DNA of 64,000 bases from JAAYYM01 sp964483155 (GCA_964483155.1 CAZAAC010000003.1:1-64000), one strand, 5' to 3'. Shown: positions 53,921 through 63,022, numbered from the stretch's first letter. A program made the numbers and translations. Notes: generated by a model from the letters alone, not told the origin.

Positions 53921-54361
53921 TTATAATTCTCCCACAAGTCTTTTCTTGAATTCTGGCACATATTGACGTGATATAATAATTTTTTCTCCATTTAAAAGTG
54001 TTGCTTCAAATCTTCCATTAAAAGCAGGGCTGACATACTTGATTTTAGTTAAATTTACAATAATAGACTTAGTTACCCTGAAAAAATCACGTGCCAATAA
54101 TTCTTTTTCAATTTCATATAATTTCTGCTTAGATTCAAAAATATCTTTTTTGCAATAAATAAATACTTTATTATCAACAGCTTCGAAATAATAAATATCT
54201 GTAGCTTGTAGCCGATACAGATTATCCTTATCATAACCGACAACAGCATTTTTTTGCGCTTTAACAAAGGACAGAATCCGCACAATATCATCATCCACCT
54301 GATTACAGCGGATAATAATCTCCTCTTCTCCACTATGTTGCTCTTCTATGGTAATTTTCAT
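53921..54361 (-). CDS. LytTR-family DNA-binding protein
   Basis: A 146-aa regulator without a receiver domain. The LytTR DNA-binding domain covers about residues 45-145 (DIYYFEAVDNKVFIYCKK, DFFRVTKSIIVNLTKIKYV, IISRQYVPEFKKRL). It forms the usual pair with DUF3021, 40 bp downstream. It begins only 3 bp after the YhaN-like gene, which suggests expression from the same mRNA. Confidence 0.93.
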   Translation of the reverse strand: MKITIEEQHSGEEEIIIRCNQVDDDIVRILSFVKAQKNAVVGYDKDNLYRLQATDIYYFEAVDNKVFIYCKKDIFESKQKLYEIEKELLARDFFRVTKSIIVNLTKIKYVSPAFNGRFEATLLNGEKIIISRQYVPEFKKRLVGEL

Positions 54362-54364
54362 AAT

Positions 54365-56422
54365 CTATTCGCTCCCCACCCTGCTTTTATGGCAAACAAA
54401 ATATAATATCTGATACTCTTTTCCTAATTGTGCAAGTAATCGAAGTGCACCAGATAACTTTTCCTCATCCAAATTTGCAAACGGATCATCCATAATAATA
54501 AACGGTGCCTCCTCTTTAAATAAAGCATCTACTAAAGCAAAGCGCATACAAATACCAATTAGGTCTTTATAACCCTCGCTATAATAATCAATTTCACGCT
54601 TTGCTCCTCCAGCCTCTATCTTTACATTAAATTTAATATCTAGATCAGCGGCACTTGATACTGCTTCACACAGTAAACCCATATACTTTGTAAAACCATT
54701 TTTGATATCACGCTGGTAATGAATTGAAAAGCTTTCTTTCGCTTTTTTTAAAAATTTAACAGTATCTTCTACATCCTCAAACTGCATACTGAAAACTACA
54801 AGTTCACCTGAAAGACGCTCTTTTTCACTTTCACTCTCTAGCCGCGTATCCAAATTTTCCTGCAAGCTCTCAATTCTTCTATAAAGCGAATCCATCTCCT
54901 GCGTAGCTACATGCATTGCTATTTCCAGCTCTTTTTCCTTTTCTTTCAACTGCTGTATGCTCACTGCAGGTACCACTAGATTTTGGAGCAAGACAGTATC
55001 ATTATCTGCTTCAAATTTTTGTTTCAAGGAAGTCTTATACAGATACTCATTTTCTGCTACCTCTAAAGCATGTTGGTTATTTTTAATCACAGAAAGACAT
55101 TCATAAACTTCTAACTGTTCTAAATCTGGAAACATTGGTTTTAGAAAATGAATTTCTGCTTCCATATTTTCCCTTTTTCTCTGTTCCAATTTATGAATTA
55201 CCTGCTTCACATCCTCATATTTTAGTGCCAGCATCTGTTGCTTTTTTTGCTTTTCATCCTCCTGCTTTCGCATTTTTGCAATGCCAAATATTAGTAACAG
55301 AAGCATAATAAAACCTGCAATTGAAAATCCAATTGCACCCCACTTTGAAAAGGCCATTGAAAACAAAATACCCCCCGCAGTGCAAAAAAGAAATGCCATG
55401 ATGCCGTAAATTTTAATGATACCTTTTGCATTGCCATCTGCTATTGGATTGGCATCTTTTATTGTGGAATCAATAAAACTCATTTTTTCCATTTCAATTC
55501 TGATTTCACTATCTACTTCTCTGATATCATTATATATATTTGTATAATGTACTATTTCACTTTCTGTTGGCATCCCATTTACAAAGAATTTTTGCAGGGA
55601 TTGCCTAGCCTGTTCTGCCCGTTCTGCCTCTGCACATAATATAGCATAATGGTCTCTTTTTGCTAGTTTTGCCTCATATACGTTTGCATCTGCAAACATT
55701 CCTTTATTTTTCTCTAAGGCCTCACGCAATTGACATAATTGCTCCTTCTTCTGTTCCAATCTTGCTTCTGCCTCGCTAAGTATCGTTTCAACATTCCCAA
55801 AACGTTCTATTACTCTTGCCAATGCACTGATTTGTTCCTCTAGTTCCGCCAGTTTTCCTCTGCTCCCTGTTTTCTTAAAAAATTTCATTGCTTCTTCCAG
55901 CGACGCAATTGCGGTTTCATAATTGTTGATATCGTTATTGTCTTCCATTAAATGGGACAGCTTTGCATTAATACTATCATTCGTCGACGTCAGCAACCCT
56001 TTTTGTGGAATAAATGTACTACGCTCATAGCCCTCCTGATTAATACCAAATAATTCTTCCCCTATTCTTGCAGAATAGTCCATGCTTCGCAATCCCGTAT
56101 TCTCATTGTATAGCACAAAAATATCATCCTTATCCTTATCTGCAAAAAAACGTTCCACTCGATACTTTATGCTATTATTTTCAAATACAATGTTTCCGCC
56201 ATAACGACCACCTTGCCACGGGGTATATTTTTTACGCTCATTTTCTAAGAGGGAGCGTTTCGTAGTAGACGGTAATCCGAAAAACATCGCTTTAATAAAA
56301 GCTGCCAATGTTGTCTTGCCCCAGCCATTCTCTTCTTTTATCGTATTGATTCCATCTTGAAAATTGAAATCAAATTTTTCAAGCTTTCCAAAATTCTCAA
56401 CATGACATTTGATTAACTTCAT
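54365..56422 (-). CDS. SbcC/Rad50-like AAA ATPase (YhaN type)
   Basis: A 685-aa SMC-like ATPase. The N-terminal half-site is MKLIKCHVENFGKLEKF with Walker A ENGWGKTT, in which Glu stands at the usual first Gly. Coiled coils (about 170-310 and 395-560) flank an internal hydrophobic hairpin (about 335-385). The C-terminal half has YSEGYKDLIGI and Walker B PFIIMDDPFANLD. The hydrophobic pair is typical of YhaN, not of canonical SbcC. ATG 56422 follows GGAGG. It is encoded 18 bp after its metallophosphoesterase partner. Confidence 0.88.
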   Translation of the reverse strand: MKLIKCHVENFGKLEKFDFNFQDGINTIKEENGWGKTTLAAFIKAMFFGLPSTTKRSLLENERKKYTPWQGGRYGGNIVFENNSIKYRVERFFADKDKDDIFVLYNENTGLRSMDYSARIGEELFGINQEGYERSTFIPQKGLLTSTNDSINAKLSHLMEDNNDINNYETAIASLEEAMKFFKKTGSRGKLAELEEQISALARVIERFGNVETILSEAEARLEQKKEQLCQLREALEKNKGMFADANVYEAKLAKRDHYAILCAEAERAEQARQSLQKFFVNGMPTESEIVHYTNIYNDIREVDSEIRIEMEKMSFIDSTIKDANPIADGNAKGIIKIYGIMAFLFCTAGGILFSMAFSKWGAIGFSIAGFIMLLLLIFGIAKMRKQEDEKQKKQQMLALKYEDVKQVIHKLEQRKRENMEAEIHFLKPMFPDLEQLEVYECLSVIKNNQHALEVAENEYLYKTSLKQKFEADNDTVLLQNLVVPAVSIQQLKEKEKELEIAMHVATQEMDSLYRRIESLQENLDTRLESESEKERLSGELVVFSMQFEDVEDTVKFLKKAKESFSIHYQRDIKNGFTKYMGLLCEAVSSAADLDIKFNVKIEAGGAKREIDYYSEGYKDLIGICMRFALVDALFKEEAPFIIMDDPFANLDEEKLSGALRLLAQLGKEYQILYFVCHKSRVGSE

Positions 56423-56440
56423 TTTGACCTCCCACAATTG

Positions 56441-57589
56441 TTATATAATATCTTCCCCAGACAGTGCTTTGATTCCATTTATAATAATGCGTGTTTTTTT
56501 ATCCTCTGGAAGTTTTGTGGATAATACAGTGCGGATAAATTCTCCTTTAAGAGAAATGTCATTTTGATAGTCTTCTATATTAATTGCAAGCTTAGTTCTG
56601 TCATATATTTTAAAATAGAAAAAGTGTTGTGAAAACTTTCTCGCAAGATACTCTATATCTCTGCTCGTATCTAATTCCACACTTCCTACCATAATTACTT
56701 TGACCAAATCTTTAGATGCTATTCCCTCAATTTTAAGTTCAATTGCATCCTCTACTTCTTTAGAAGTGAGCAATCCTGTAACATCAATTACCACCTCATG
56801 AAAAGTGCGTTTTCCAAATGGAATGAACTGCTTTTGCAAAACAGTTTCTGCTTTGGCAGTAAGGCCATTACTGCATATCTCATCACCACTATCTATTATC
56901 ACGAATCCCTTCAATCCACACTCATCAAACCCTCTGCCTTCAAGACACCCACTATAGCAATACACACCGCGTTTATCCAATTCCTGCATTTTATAACTGT
57001 GTAAATGCCCAAGTGCCAGATAATCAATATTTTTTCCTTTCAGCTCACGCAAATTCACAATCTCTGTTTGTTCGCCAACATAGTAATTTGATTCCTGCCC
57101 ATGTAAGACAACGATATTAATCATATTTTGCTCTAAGTAAAGTGTGTCATAAATACTCCTATTATTTTCCGCGCATAGTTCAGCTCCTGTAATCGCAATA
57201 TTTCCATAAAAATATGTGCGCCAATCCGTTCCAAATAATTTCAAGTTCTGTGGAACTATCTCTCTGTCTCTTAGAAACCTGTCTTCGTTTGACCCACTTG
57301 CCACACTTCCTTTTTCTTTATCATGATTTCCTCTTATATAAAGAAAATCAATCTCGGGGTGATTTACGATTACCTCCCAGACTATATTCTGCGTCTTAAT
57401 AGAAATCCTATTTGTATCAAACAAGTCCCCAGCTATGATAATCACGTGCACCTCATGTGCGACAGCATAGTCAACCATTGCGCAAAAAGTAAGCAGGAGT
57501 TCTTGCTTTCTCTGCTTCGCCTGCTCTTTTGTTAAATTTATTTCCATTTTAGAATCTAAATGCACATCTGCACAGTGTATGATTTTCAC
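56441..57589 (-). CDS. SbcD/YhaO-like DNA-repair metallophosphoesterase
   Basis: A 382-aa Mre11-type phosphoesterase. Metal motifs are HCADVHLDS, IAGDLFDTN, RGNHDKEKG, VLHGQE and LGHLHSY. With the YhaN-like ATPase it should process DNA ends. The start is GTG 57589, four bases after AGGAGG; an upstream in-frame ATG at 57658 would lie across the promoter. It is the first gene of an operon that also holds LytTR and DUF3021. Confidence 0.93.
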   Translation of the reverse strand: MKIIHCADVHLDSKMEINLTKEQAKQRKQELLLTFCAMVDYAVAHEVHVIIIAGDLFDTNRISIKTQNIVWEVIVNHPEIDFLYIRGNHDKEKGSVASGSNEDRFLRDREIVPQNLKLFGTDWRTYFYGNIAITGAELCAENNRSIYDTLYLEQNMINIVVLHGQESNYYVGEQTEIVNLRELKGKNIDYLALGHLHSYKMQELDKRGVYCYSGCLEGRGFDECGLKGFVIIDSGDEICSNGLTAKAETVLQKQFIPFGKRTFHEVVIDVTGLLTSKEVEDAIELKIEGIASKDLVKVIMVGSVELDTSRDIEYLARKFSQHFFYFKIYDRTKLAINIEDYQNDISLKGEFIRTVLSTKLPEDKKTRIIINGIKALSGEDII

Positions 57590-57629
57590 TTTTCCTCCTG
57601 CTTTAGACCTCTTTTGTTTTATTTTTTTT

Positions 57630-57658
57630 ATTATAGCATATAAGAATTGCAAAAGCAA
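57630..57658 (-). promoter_or_regulatory. Promoter of the sbcD-like operon
   Basis: Minus-strand TTGCTT, 17-bp spacer, perfect TATAAT, about 40 bp upstream of the GTG start. Confidence 0.6.
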
Positions 57659-57680
57659 ACATACGTTTCCTGCTATTTGC

Positions 57681-57708
57681 TTGACAATTCATGTATATAT
57701 GCTGTAAT
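57681..57708 (+). promoter_or_regulatory. Promoter of the CNNM/CorC gene
   Basis: Perfect TTGACA, 16-bp spacer, TGTAAT. The start site would be near 57715, downstream of the in-frame ATG at 57691, which supports the TTG start at 57760. Confidence 0.65.
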
Positions 57709-57759
57709 ATTCCTATTGATACTAGTACATATTTCATTTATATAAGGAGTGATATTATT

Positions 57760-59076
57760 TTGGATACCGATGGTGTCTTGCAATGGGGTTTTTTAGTTCT
57801 ACTACTACTATTATCTGCTTTTTTTTCATCTGCTGAAACGGCTTTCATTACTGTAAATAGGATACGCTTGCGTACTCTTATGAATGAGGGTGATAAACGT
57901 GCAGCGCGTGTTATAAAATTACTCGATCAACGCAGTAAGCTACTTAGTGCTGTACTCATTGCAAATAATATAATTAATATCTCTGCTTCAGCAATTGCTA
58001 CTTCTTTAACAATTAAAATATGGGGTAGTACAAGTATTGGTGTCATGACAGGCGTATTGACTCTATTAATATTAGTATTTGGAGAAATAACGCCAAAAAA
58101 TCTGGCAACTTTCTATTCTGAAAAGATTTCTCTTTATTATGCATCAGTCATTTGGGTTGTTATAAAAGCACTGACTCCCATTATTTTTATTATTAATAAA
58201 TTGTCGGATGGAATTATGCATCTATTTCGTATTGATGTGTCGGCAATCCACTCAGCTATGACAGAAAATGAACTGAGAACCATCGTTGATGTCAGTCATG
58301 AGGATGGTGTGATTGAAAAAGAAGAACGACAAATGATATATAATGTATTTGACTTTGGAGATTCTCTCGCCAAAGATATAATGATTCCACGTGTTGACAT
58401 GTCTAGTGTAAGTGTTGATGCAACATGGGAAGAAGTAAGAACAGTTTTTCTTGAGGAAAAATATACAAGACTTCCTATTTTTGAAACTTCCAATGATAAT
58501 ATAATCGGGCTAATCAACATTAAAGATATGTTATTTTATGAACATTGGGAGGATTTTCACATCCGTGATATTATGCGAGATGCAAATTTTACTTTTGAAT
58601 ATAAAAAGACCTCAGAGCTTTTGTTAGAAATGCGTGAAAACTCGATTGGTATGGTCATGGTATTGGATGAATATGGCGCCACTGCTGGTCTGATCACTTT
58701 AGAAGACCTATTAGAAGAAATCGTCGGAGAAATTAGAGATGAATTTGATGATGACGAACAAAACTATATACAGAAAAACGGAGATTATGAATATTTAATC
58801 GAAGGCTCCATGAAACTAGATGATATTAACGATGCACTAGAATTACCGCCAGAGCTAATGCTATATTCAGATGATTATGACTCTATCGGCGGGCTGATTA
58901 TTGAAAAGCTAGACCGTATTCCAGAAGAAAAAGAGTCAGTTATACTCAGTAATGAAATTATATTGCAGGTTGCAGATATGGACAAAACACGTATTGATAA
59001 AGTACTTATGACTTTGCCATCTACCACAGATTATGAAGAGACCAAACCACGTAATGAAGAAGAACCGGAGGATTAA
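57760..59076 (+). CDS. CNNM/CorC-family membrane protein (DUF21-CBS-CorC_HlyC)
   Basis: A 438-aa protein, probably a magnesium or cation exporter of the CNNM class, often called hemolysin. The DUF21 transmembrane domain (about 1-185) holds AFFSSAETAFITVNRIRL and NNIINISASA. A CBS pair (about 200-325) contains KDIMIPRVDMSSV and MVMVLDEYGATAG. The CorC_HlyC domain is C-terminal. I start it at TTG 57760, ten bases after AAGGAG. The last codons and stop lie in a hairpin. Confidence 0.92.
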   Translation: MDTDGVLQWGFLVLLLLLSAFFSSAETAFITVNRIRLRTLMNEGDKRAARVIKLLDQRSKLLSAVLIANNIINISASAIATSLTIKIWGSTSIGVMTGVLTLLILVFGEITPKNLATFYSEKISLYYASVIWVVIKALTPIIFIINKLSDGIMHLFRIDVSAIHSAMTENELRTIVDVSHEDGVIEKEERQMIYNVFDFGDSLAKDIMIPRVDMSSVSVDATWEEVRTVFLEEKYTRLPIFETSNDNIIGLINIKDMLFYEHWEDFHIRDIMRDANFTFEYKKTSELLLEMRENSIGMVMVLDEYGATAGLITLEDLLEEIVGEIRDEFDDDEQNYIQKNGDYEYLIEGSMKLDDINDALELPPELMLYSDDYDSIGGLIIEKLDRIPEEKESVILSNEIILQVADMDKTRIDKVLMTLPSTTDYEETKPRNEEEPED

Positions 59077-59088
59077 TCCTCCGGTTCT
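59061..59088. terminator. Bidirectional terminator carrying both stop codons
   Basis: AGAACCGGAGG pairs perfectly with CCTCCGGTTCT over 11 bases around ATTAAT. The hairpin includes the last codons and TAA of the CNNM gene and two bases of the opposing gene's stop. The plus strand continues ATTGCTTTGGCTCTTTT, so the T-tract is interrupted. Confidence 0.75.
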
Positions 59089-59470
59089 ATTGCTTTGGCT
59101 CTTTTACATGAATAGATAATTGATTGACTTGATCGTAATGATATCTGTACTCTCCTGTTAAACACTTAATTAGAACAAAAGATAATTCTTTTTCATCTGC
59201 AACTTCGAAAAGATTATATTTTTCTCCGTCATAGATAAAATCAATTCTAGCCTCATGATTATCCAGACAAATGATAGAAAACTCAATATTCTGTGTATGT
59301 AACAGCAAATGATTAATCACTACCTCTTCAATCAGCAACTGTACCGAACGAATCTTCTTTAAGTCCAATCCTCTATGTCTGCAAAACTCCTCACACTCCA
59401 CATAAAATAAATGAAAATCGAACTTTCCCTCTATAATCGACACTTTGTATGCATCATCACCGCATTGCAT
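59087..59470 (-). CDS. Small protein resembling an RsbW-type HATPase domain
   Basis: A 127-aa cytoplasmic protein. VQLLIEEVVINHLLLHTQ has the position and pattern of the N-box helix of serine-kinase/anti-sigma ATPases (usually LVLEEIVTNxxxH), and IDFIYDGEKYNLFE fits the following D-box. The glycine-rich ATP lid is not evident, so it may be a degenerate member. GGAG lies nine bases before the ATG. It stands alone, convergent with the CNNM gene. Assignment is tentative. Confidence 0.55.
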   Translation of the reverse strand: MQCGDDAYKVSIIEGKFDFHLFYVECEEFCRHRGLDLKKIRSVQLLIEEVVINHLLLHTQNIEFSIICLDNHEARIDFIYDGEKYNLFEVADEKELSFVLIKCLTGEYRYHYDQVNQLSIHVKEPKQ

Positions 59471-59641
59471 TATATCCTTCTCCTAATTCATTTCAAACTT
59501 CTTTTGAACATTTTCCATTATACAACATTTCCAACTATATGTCACTACAAATATAACTATATAATTGATACTATCGTTGATAAATAGGGAGTATTTGAGA
59601 AAAAACTGTTCTACAATATCATCATTCTACAATATAATACA

Positions 59642-60451
59642 TCAGTCTAAATTCAATTTATTCTTCATCATATAGTTCGTAACAAAATAACTTGCCACAC
59701 TAAAAACTAATGTTATTACAAGTGACATAATGAAAACTGCATTAAAGTAATCAATAACCGCTTCGGCACTACTTAAATCCATAGCCTTCTTCCATATACC
59801 AAATGCAAACATAGAAATTGTTGTAATAATCTGCATTAAGAAATACAGCGCACCATATGCTATAAAGGATCCTAGCACTTTATGCTTTGTCATCATTTGT
59901 CCTAATGAAATCGATAAGAAAATCCATAGTATGGAATAAACTGCACTTGAAATAAACATAAATATCATTAGAATGACTATAGCCGCAAATGAAGATCCTG
60001 CAAAATAAGTTTCAATACCATTAGCAATCTCTCTGTATAGTGACTGCATATCCGCTGGATCAATGCTTCCTAAAATCAAAATCGCCGCAGAACCCATAAC
60101 AAAAATACTTGTAATAATAATCCATATACTCCCTATTAATGTTTTGGCACAAATAATTTCATGCGTTGTGACTGGAAGTGTATGAAGCAGATAACTTTCA
60201 TCACTGTATACGGTTTTATAAAATCTGACAGCCAGATAGATAGAGCAAGCAATACTGACTGTAAATAAACTCAAAATGTAAAGTGTTAAACTTAAAGTTC
60301 CGATTACCATAATAACTTCATTATCTGTTTCAAATAGCTTTGTTCCTAGCATAATTCTTCCTATAATGGTAATCAGAATAAGCACAGCATTTGCTGGTAG
60401 TAGTACCTTCATAGTAGCATTCCACTCATGTTTAATTAATTTTCCTAACAT
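59642..60451 (-). CDS. ABC-2-type transporter permease
   Basis: A 269-aa membrane protein with six predicted helices, partner of the ATPase gene that overlaps its start by 7 bp. DESYLLHTLPVTTHEIICAK is the typical cytoplasmic loop after the second helix in this group. The substrate is unknown. GntR-ABC-permease triplets of this form often respond to envelope stress or antibiotics. The 171 bp downstream to 59470 hold no gene. Confidence 0.9.
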   Translation of the reverse strand: MLGKLIKHEWNATMKVLLPANAVLILITIIGRIMLGTKLFETDNEVIMVIGTLSLTLYILSLFTVSIACSIYLAVRFYKTVYSDESYLLHTLPVTTHEIICAKTLIGSIWIIITSIFVMGSAAILILGSIDPADMQSLYREIANGIETYFAGSSFAAIVILMIFMFISSAVYSILWIFLSISLGQMMTKHKVLGSFIAYGALYFLMQIITTISMFAFGIWKKAMDLSSAEAVIDYFNAVFIMSLVITLVFSVASYFVTNYMMKNKLNLD

Positions 60452-61143
60452 GCAAACACCTCCCTGAACAAAGCGTCTACCGACTTATTTTTTGTCTCCC
60501 TGATTTCATCGACAGCTGAATGCATTGTCACTTCGCCATTTTTGATAAATATTACATCATCAAGTACTGACTCGATATCCGAGATTAAGTGCGTAGAAAT
60601 TAAGATAGAAGCGTTTTCATTATAATTGGTAATGATTGTATTAAGAATATAATCCCTTGCTGCTGGATCCACTCCTGCGATTGGTTCATCTAATACGTAG
60701 AGATCAGCCTCACGACTCATTACAAGAATAAGCTGTACCTTCTCCTTAGTTCCTTTTGATAGCGTACGTAGTTTGCTCTCAGGATCGATTCCGAGATTCT
60801 GAAGCATTGTATAGGCCCTGTCTTTTCTGAAATCCGGATAAAAATCAGAGAAATACTCTACTAAATCTTCTACCTTCATCCATGAGTTTAAGTATGTTTT
60901 TTCTGGAAGATATGAAATAATCTTCTTTGTCTCAACGCCAGGCGTGCTTCCTTTTATTACTACACTCCCCGCGGTTGGTGTTAACAAGCCGTTAATCAAT
61001 TTGATTAATGTGGTCTTTCCACTACCATTAGGTCCAAGAAGACCTATAATTTTGCCACTTTCTATTGAAAGGTTCAAGTTGTCTAATGCTGTTGTCGTAC
61101 CATATTTCTTTGTTAAATTGTGACATTCAAGTAATATGCTCAC
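60445..61143 (-). CDS. ABC transporter ATP-binding protein
   Basis: A 232-aa ATPase with Walker A GLLGPNGSGKTT, signature LSKGTKEKVQL, Walker B LYVLDEPIAGVD and the switch histidine in ILISTHLI. The ATG overlaps the GntR stop as ATGA, and its end overlaps the permease start, so all three genes are coupled. It energises the ABC-2 permease. Confidence 0.95.
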   Translation of the reverse strand: MSILLECHNLTKKYGTTTALDNLNLSIESGKIIGLLGPNGSGKTTLIKLINGLLTPTAGSVVIKGSTPGVETKKIISYLPEKTYLNSWMKVEDLVEYFSDFYPDFRKDRAYTMLQNLGIDPESKLRTLSKGTKEKVQLILVMSREADLYVLDEPIAGVDPAARDYILNTIITNYNENASILISTHLISDIESVLDDVIFIKNGEVTMHSAVDEIRETKNKSVDALFREVFAC

Positions 61144-61511
61144 TTTATTTCCCCCTTTGCTGCTTTTTGAATCAATTCTATTGTCTCTTCATTACTGAAT
61201 CCGAATTGGTTCATTTTCTCAAAAAACACATTGATTTGTTCTGTTGCCAAGCGAGCTTTGACTTCATCTATCATCTTTGTATCCTCCGTTACGATTCTGC
61301 CACTTGTTCGCATTGTACTAATCAAGCCGCTTCTTTCTAATTCCGACAATGCTTTCTGCATTGTATTGGGATTGACCGCCGCTTCAGCTGCCAATTCCCT
61401 GACTGATGGGATTTTATCTCCCGCTACATAGATACCGGCGACGATTCTTATCTGAATCTCATCGATAATCTGTGCATATATTGGTCTGTCTCCGTCAAGT
61501 TTCCATGCCAT
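61140..61511 (-). CDS. GntR-family regulator, YtrA type
   Basis: A 123-aa regulator with a short all-helical C-terminus, as in YtrA. The winged helix reads IRIVAGIYVAGDKIPSVREL, AVNPNTMQKALSELER and SGLISTMRTSGRIV. ATG 61511 follows AAGGA by eight bases. The 40-bp inverted repeat just upstream is its likely operator, giving self-control of the ABC operon. Confidence 0.93.
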   Translation of the reverse strand: MAWKLDGDRPIYAQIIDEIQIRIVAGIYVAGDKIPSVRELAAEAAVNPNTMQKALSELERSGLISTMRTSGRIVTEDTKMIDEVKARLATEQINVFFEKMNQFGFSNEETIELIQKAAKGEIK

Positions 61512-61560
61512 TTTATCAATCCTTCCTTCCATTTTGAACAACATACTGCAAAACACAAAA

Positions 61561-61600
61561 AGTGTATTACTGTATTATGTTCTTAATACAATGATACACT
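61561..61600. promoter_or_regulatory. 40-bp inverted repeat, probable GntR operator
   Basis: Left arm AGTGTATTACTGTATTA and the complement of the right arm, AGTGTATCATTGTATTA, agree at 14 of 17 positions. The repeat spans the -10 and start-site region of the promoter in front of the gntR gene. Confidence 0.7.
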
Positions 61601-61618
61601 TTTTATTTTATTTGTCAA
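61591..61618 (-). promoter_or_regulatory. Promoter of the GntR-ABC operon
   Basis: Minus-strand perfect TTGACA (61618-61613), 16-bp spacer, TATCAT (61596-61591). The -10 lies inside the inverted repeat. Confidence 0.65.
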
Positions 61619-61626
61619 CTCTTTTT

Positions 61627-63003
61627 TTACAAATTAGCACCGTTTGTCTCTATTATGTGCTTATACCAGTATGCTGAATCCTTTAAGACTCTCTTTTGTG
61701 TTTGAAAATCTACATATACAAGTCCAAATCTTTCGTTAAACCCTTCACCCCACTCGAAATTGTCCGTAAATGCCCATTGGAAATATCCTCTGACATCAAC
61801 GCCTTCTGCTATGGCGTCCTTAAGTCGCCCTAAATAACGAGCCAGAAAATCGATACGATTAGGATCATGTACTTTTCCATCAAGAGAAACTGTGTCATGA
61901 CAAGCCATACCATTTTCAGTAATATATATCGGAATGCCTTTATAACGCTCACTAATTAATTTGGGTCCCCAATATAAACATTCGTAGGCTACCGGCCAGT
62001 TCATTGACGTCTTCGGAAATCCTGCATATTTGGTAACTACCTCCCACTCTGCATCCTTGCTTGCCCGTATCATTTCGCCGTTATAAATATTCTGTCCCAG
62101 AAAATCAATGGGTTGAGAAATAAGTTTCATATCTTCCTCTGTGATTTCTGGCAAGTAATCCTTATATTTTATCAATCCATCCTCTGGATAGTGTCCCAAT
62201 AGTACTGGATCCATCCACCATGCCAAATTCCATGTCCAATTCCCCATACCCTCTGGACACGAAAACAGATGTCTTCTGGTCGCTTCAATATCATTAGGAC
62301 TAAGTGTCTCAGGAAAACTAATTTGTCCCGTCGGTGCAAATCCAACTTCAATCTTTTGTTTCGCATGCGCACGCAACGCTTTTACAGCTGCTCCATGAGC
62401 CTTAAGTGCATTATGTGCCATCTGGAACAGATCTGCATTCATACATTGCAATCCAGGTGCGTTGCAGCCTTTCAGATAACCGAGTCCAATAAAACACTGT
62501 GGTTCATTAATCGTAATAAACTTAGTCACTCGATCAGAAAACCGTTCTGCCACCAAGGCAGCATACTCTGCAAACCAGTCAACAGCGTCATCATTAAGCC
62601 ACCCGCCTTTTTTATGTAGCGCATAAGGATATTCCCAGTGAAACAAGGTAATATATGGCTCAATATCATTTGCCAGCAACTCATCTATTACAGCATTATA
62701 GAAATCAATACCTTTTTCGTTAACCTGCCCAATGCCATTTGGCAATATTCTTGTCCAATTTAGTGAAAAACGATATGCTTTGATTCCACATTCTTTCATC
62801 AGTTTAATATCATCTTTATATCTTATATAAAATTCACAGGCAACAGAGGCATCACGCCCTTCATATATTTTACCTTCTTCTTTTACAAACACATCCCAAA
62901 TGCTCTTTCCCTTACCATCTGCATCTATCGAGCCTTCTATCTGATAAGAAGATGATGCTGTTCCCCATACAAAATCATTACTAAAATTGCGTTCCATTCC
63001 CAT
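61627..63003 (-). CDS. Glycoside hydrolase family 1 beta-glucosidase
   Basis: A 458-aa cytoplasmic retaining glucosidase. The N-terminal signature is FVWGTASSSYQIEG, the acid/base Glu is in FITINEPQC, the nucleophile Glu in IYITENGMA, and the aglycone end reads FQWAFTDNFEWGEGF. No phospho-glucoside loop is evident, so an unphosphorylated beta-glucoside is likelier. ATG 63003 has only weak GGGTG upstream; ATG 62997 is an alternative. It starts 19 bp after the GGDEF gene. A GntR-operon promoter lies just beyond its end. Confidence 0.95.
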   Translation of the reverse strand: MGMERNFSNDFVWGTASSSYQIEGSIDADGKGKSIWDVFVKEEGKIYEGRDASVACEFYIRYKDDIKLMKECGIKAYRFSLNWTRILPNGIGQVNEKGIDFYNAVIDELLANDIEPYITLFHWEYPYALHKKGGWLNDDAVDWFAEYAALVAERFSDRVTKFITINEPQCFIGLGYLKGCNAPGLQCMNADLFQMAHNALKAHGAAVKALRAHAKQKIEVGFAPTGQISFPETLSPNDIEATRRHLFSCPEGMGNWTWNLAWWMDPVLLGHYPEDGLIKYKDYLPEITEEDMKLISQPIDFLGQNIYNGEMIRASKDAEWEVVTKYAGFPKTSMNWPVAYECLYWGPKLISERYKGIPIYITENGMACHDTVSLDGKVHDPNRIDFLARYLGRLKDAIAEGVDVRGYFQWAFTDNFEWGEGFNERFGLVYVDFQTQKRVLKDSAYWYKHIIETNGANL

Positions 63004-63022
63004 TTTTTTCACCCATTTCAAG

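Noticed and set aside
59609..59641. Direct repeat TTCTACAATAT twice after the ABC permease gene
   Set aside because: Only two short AT-rich copies; no sign of an attachment site or mobile element.
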